Positions 6,297 through 8,611 of a DNA stretch of 8,611 nt are shown one piece after another. Position 1 is the first letter of the stretch, and the number at the start of each line of letters is the position of its first letter. Both the position numbers and the translations under genes were made by a program. Origin of the DNA: an uncultured Jannaschia sp. (lineage in GTDB: Bacteria; Pseudomonadota; Alphaproteobacteria; Rhodobacterales; Rhodobacteraceae); assembly GCA_937916365.1 (NCBI GenBank), contig CALFSY010000196.1:1-8611 (forward strand). Reading direction: 5' to 3'. The notes below the pieces were generated by a model. The model saw only the letters and a program-made list of their open reading frames with translations. It was not told the origin of the DNA and ran no database searches.

Positions 6297-7615
6297 TTGC
6301 CCGCACCCTTGGCTGTCTCATACCTATCTTTTTGGGCTTTTGCGGGCTGCCCGCCACAGCGCAAGTCGATATTCAACGCTTCGTCTCCCCCGGCGGCATA
6401 ACCGCATGGTTGGTCGAGGATGGCGCGATCCCATTTGTCGCTATCGACATCTGGTTCACGGGCGGTGCATCGTTGGACGCACCAGGCAAACGCGGCGCAA
6501 CATTTTTAATGACAGGTTTGCTAGAGGAAGGCTCGGGTGACCTGGACGCCTTTGAATTTGCCGCAATGGTCGAGGGATTGGCCGCCGATTTCGATTTCGA
6601 TGTTTATCGCGATACGATCACCGTAAGTGCACGAATGTTAACCCAAAATCGGGATCAGGCGGCGGATTTGTTGCGCAATGCTTTGACCACACCGCGCTTT
6701 GACGCAGACGCCATCGAACGGGTTCGCGGCCAAGTGATTTCAATTATCGAAAGCGACGCCCAAGATCCCGAAGACATTGCCGCGCAAACCTTTGATGCCC
6801 TGACCTTTGGCGATCATCCCTATGGCACCGCATTAGAAGGCAGCATTGATACAGTCAGCGCCTTAACACGTGACGATCTTACCGCCGCACATCGCAATGC
6901 ATTGGCACGGGACCGCGTGGTTATTGGGGCCGCCGGTGATATTTCAGCCGAAGATTTAGGTGCGCTGATTGACACTATCCTGGGCGATTTGCCGCAAACC
7001 GGCGCACCCATGCCACAACCCGCACCATATCTATTGCCTGGTGGGAATACGGTGGTTGCCTTTGATAGCCCACAATCGGTGGCATTGTTTGGCCATCGCG
7101 GGATTGACCGGCAAGACCCCGATTTTTTCCCGGCCTTCGTGCTCAACCAGATTTTGGGTGGTGGAAATTTTCGATCTCGCCTCATGCAACAGGTGCGCGA
7201 GGCACGCGGCCTAACCTATGGCATTGGCACCTTTTTGTCATTGGCAGATCATGCGCCTATGGTGATAGGTCAATTTTCATCCTCTAACGATGTGGTGGCC
7301 GAAGCCATCGCCGTCACCCGGGCACAATGGGCAGACATCGCCGAAAATGGCGTCACCGAGACCGAACGAGAGGCCGCCATTCGCTACCTAACCGGCGCAT
7401 ACCCATTGCGGTTTGACGGCAACGGGCGCATCGCAGGGATTTTGGCCGGTATGCAGGCCGATGATATGCCGATTGATTATATTGAAACACGCAACGCACG
7501 CGTTGCGGCGGTCACATCCGCAGATGTGCGGCGCGTGGCCGAACGGTTGTTGCGGCCCGAGGATTTGCATTTCGTTATCGTAGGTCAACCCGAAGGGATC
7601 GGCACAGAACAGTAA
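6293..7615 (+). CDS. M16-family protein without zinc site, non-catalytic partner
   Basis: A 440-residue M16 homologue with a signal peptide likely cleaved after ATA (residue 23). Where the catalytic partner has HFVEH, this protein reads TFLMT (70-74) followed by GLLEEG, so both zinc histidines and the catalytic glutamate are missing and it cannot be an active zinc peptidase alone. It keeps the second-domain signature VREARGLTYG (301-310; Arg302, Arg305, Tyr309), the conserved Arg/Tyr element that in two-subunit M16B enzymes is supplied by the non-catalytic subunit. Other family landmarks include FGDHPYG and LNQILGGGNFRSRLMQQVRE. Its ATG overlaps the previous stop (ATGA), which suggests equal production. 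The natural reading is a heterodimer with the preceding protein in the periplasm. The gene is intact and of normal length, so it is not a decayed copy. Confidence 0.9.
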   Translation: MIARTLGCLIPIFLGFCGLPATAQVDIQRFVSPGGITAWLVEDGAIPFVAIDIWFTGGASLDAPGKRGATFLMTGLLEEGSGDLDAFEFAAMVEGLAADFDFDVYRDTITVSARMLTQNRDQAADLLRNALTTPRFDADAIERVRGQVISIIESDAQDPEDIAAQTFDALTFGDHPYGTALEGSIDTVSALTRDDLTAAHRNALARDRVVIGAAGDISAEDLGALIDTILGDLPQTGAPMPQPAPYLLPGGNTVVAFDSPQSVALFGHRGIDRQDPDFFPAFVLNQILGGGNFRSRLMQQVREARGLTYGIGTFLSLADHAPMVIGQFSSSNDVVAEAIAVTRAQWADIAENGVTETEREAAIRYLTGAYPLRFDGNGRIAGILAGMQADDMPIDYIETRNARVAAVTSADVRRVAERLLRPEDLHFVIVGQPEGIGTEQ

Positions 7616-7641
7616 CGTTTGCCCTTGGCGCATCCTGCCCT

Positions 7642-7654
7642 AACGTGCTACGTT
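7642..7654. repeat. Short inverted repeat before mutL
   Basis: AACGT-gct-ACGTT is a five-base dyad with a three-base centre, eight bases before the mutL ATG. It is too short and lacks a T run to be a terminator. It might mark a small operator or be chance. A related AACGTT occurs at 7614-7619 at the end of the M16 operon. Confidence 0.2.
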
Positions 7655-7661
7655 TCGTGGT

Positions 7662-8611
7662 ATGTCTTTTGATACCCACAAAATAGATGATTTTCCGGTG
7701 AATGCGCGCCCGCCCATGATTCGCCAGCTTGATGATGTGGCGATCAACCGCATTGCTGCGGGCGAGGTTCTCGAACGCCCGGCCAGTGCGGTCAAAGAAT
7801 TGGTGGAAAACGCGCTGGATGCGAGCGCAACACGCATCACCGTCGACATTGCCCACGGCGGCAAAACGTTGATCCGGGTCGCCGACGATGGGCATGGAAT
7901 GGGGCCAGAGGATTTGGCCCTTGCATTGGCACGTCACGCCACATCCAAAATCGATGGCTCAGACCTACTTAATATCCACAGTTTTGGATTTCGGGGTGAG
8001 GCCCTGCCATCGCTCGGTGCTGTTGGGCGATTACGCCTGGTCAGCCGAGCGACAGGATACACAGCCCATGAAATCACAGTCACCGGCGGACAAATGACCC
8101 CGGTCAAACCCACTGCGTTGGGCAATGGCACGTTAGTGGAATTAAAAGAGCTATTTTTTGCCACACCCGCGCGATTAAAATTTTTGCGTTCTGACCGGGC
8201 CGAAACACAAGCCATAACCGATGTTGTGAAACGTCTTGCCATGGCCGCCGCGGACGTTGGGTTTACACTGCGGGATATGGGGGGGGATAAACCCCGCACC
8301 ATATTTTACGCCGATCCGGAAACGGGGGATATGTTCGATGCCCTGCGCGGGCGTCTAACCACTGTGATGGGCCGCGATTTTACCGAAAACGCCGTGCCGA
8401 TTGATGCCGAACGCGATGGGGTGCGCCTAACCGGATTTGCGGGATTACCCACCTATTCGCGTGGTGCAGCGGTGGCACAGTATATGTTTGTTAATGGCCG
8501 CCCAGTTCGTGATCGTATGCTGATCGGCGCATTACGTGCGGCGTATGGCGATTTGATTGGCCGTGATCGCCATCCGGCGGCGGCATTGTTTGTCACCTGC
8601 CCCCCCGAAAA
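7662..8611 (+). CDS. mutL: DNA mismatch repair protein MutL (N-terminal part, cut by window end)
   Basis: 316 complete codons of MutL, the ATPase that links MutS mismatch recognition to downstream strand removal. The GHKL ATPase motifs are complete: KELVENALDA with Glu46 (general base) and Asn50 (magnesium ligand), DDGHGM (75-80), ATSKI (93-97) and GFRGEALPS (109-117). LFFATPARLKFL and the second-domain VNGRPVRDR also fit. The C-terminal dimerisation and endonuclease region lies beyond the window. An in-frame TAA at 7641 limits the start. ATG 7662 gives a 19-residue lead before IRQLDDVAINRIAAGEV, and ATG 7716 would begin at MIRQLDD. Neither has a clear Shine-Dalgarno sequence. It lies 46 bp after the M16 pair and may share readthrough. 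Confidence 0.95.
   Translation, partial: MSFDTHKIDDFPVNARPPMIRQLDDVAINRIAAGEVLERPASAVKELVENALDASATRITVDIAHGGKTLIRVADDGHGMGPEDLALALARHATSKIDGSDLLNIHSFGFRGEALPSLGAVGRLRLVSRATGYTAHEITVTGGQMTPVKPTALGNGTLVELKELFFATPARLKFLRSDRAETQAITDVVKRLAMAAADVGFTLRDMGGDKPRTIFYADPETGDMFDALRGRLTTVMGRDFTENAVPIDAERDGVRLTGFAGLPTYSRGAAVAQYMFVNGRPVRDRMLIGALRAAYGDLIGRDRHPAAALFVTCPPE

Noticed and set aside
7575..7937. Minus-strand open frame across the start of mutL
   Set aside because: It overlaps the MutL ATPase motifs on the other strand and shows no family features of its own.
1..8611. A novel defence, mobile or biosynthetic system
   Set aside because: Every long frame that reads as real protein belongs to a known housekeeping or envelope family. 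There are no transposase, integrase, tRNA, direct-repeat array or toxin-antitoxin signatures.

Overview
The window is a stretch of ordinary chromosomal housekeeping DNA from an alphaproteobacterium, most probably a marine Rhodobacterales (Roseobacter-type) member of moderate GC. I base this on the proteins themselves: an SPOR tail of the type found on roseobacter D,D-carboxypeptidases, a DUF1674/SdhAF4 protein next to rsmB, a DUF3035 lipoprotein, and a paired M16 peptidase locus ahead of mutL. I identified these by recall and motif reading, not by any search.

Layout. Positions 1-500 hold the C-terminal end of a plus-strand gene with an SPOR domain; its Pro/Ala-rich linker seems to change frame near 80-120. 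Convergent to it, on the minus strand (531-710), lies a small SdhAF4-like protein. A divergent gap of 87 bp leads into a plus-strand series that fills the rest of the window: rsmB (798-2045), purH (2116-3705), lspA (3719-4204), a DUF3035 lipoprotein (4253-4765), a 154-bp gap with several short dyads, two M16-family periplasmic proteins overlapping by ATGA (4920-6296 and 6293-7615), and the first 316 codons of mutL (7662 to the window edge).

How the genes relate. RsmB (16S rRNA m5C methylation) and PurH (last two steps of IMP synthesis) serve the growth machinery. LspA removes lipoprotein signal peptides, and the next gene encodes a lipoprotein that should be one of its substrates. The M16 genes look like one split enzyme: the first has the HxxEH zinc site, while the second has lost it but keeps the RGLxY motif, so a heterodimer is expected. 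MutL is mismatch repair and is probably only a passenger neighbour. Gaps from rsmB to the lipoprotein gene are 70, 13 and 48 bp, so cotranscription is plausible, with possible internal promoters.

I see no mobile element, tRNA, rRNA, CRISPR array or defence system, and no gene stretch that looks transferred. The points most worth checking are the split M16 pair, the dyads before it, the frame break in the SPOR gene, and the unclear 5' end of purH.
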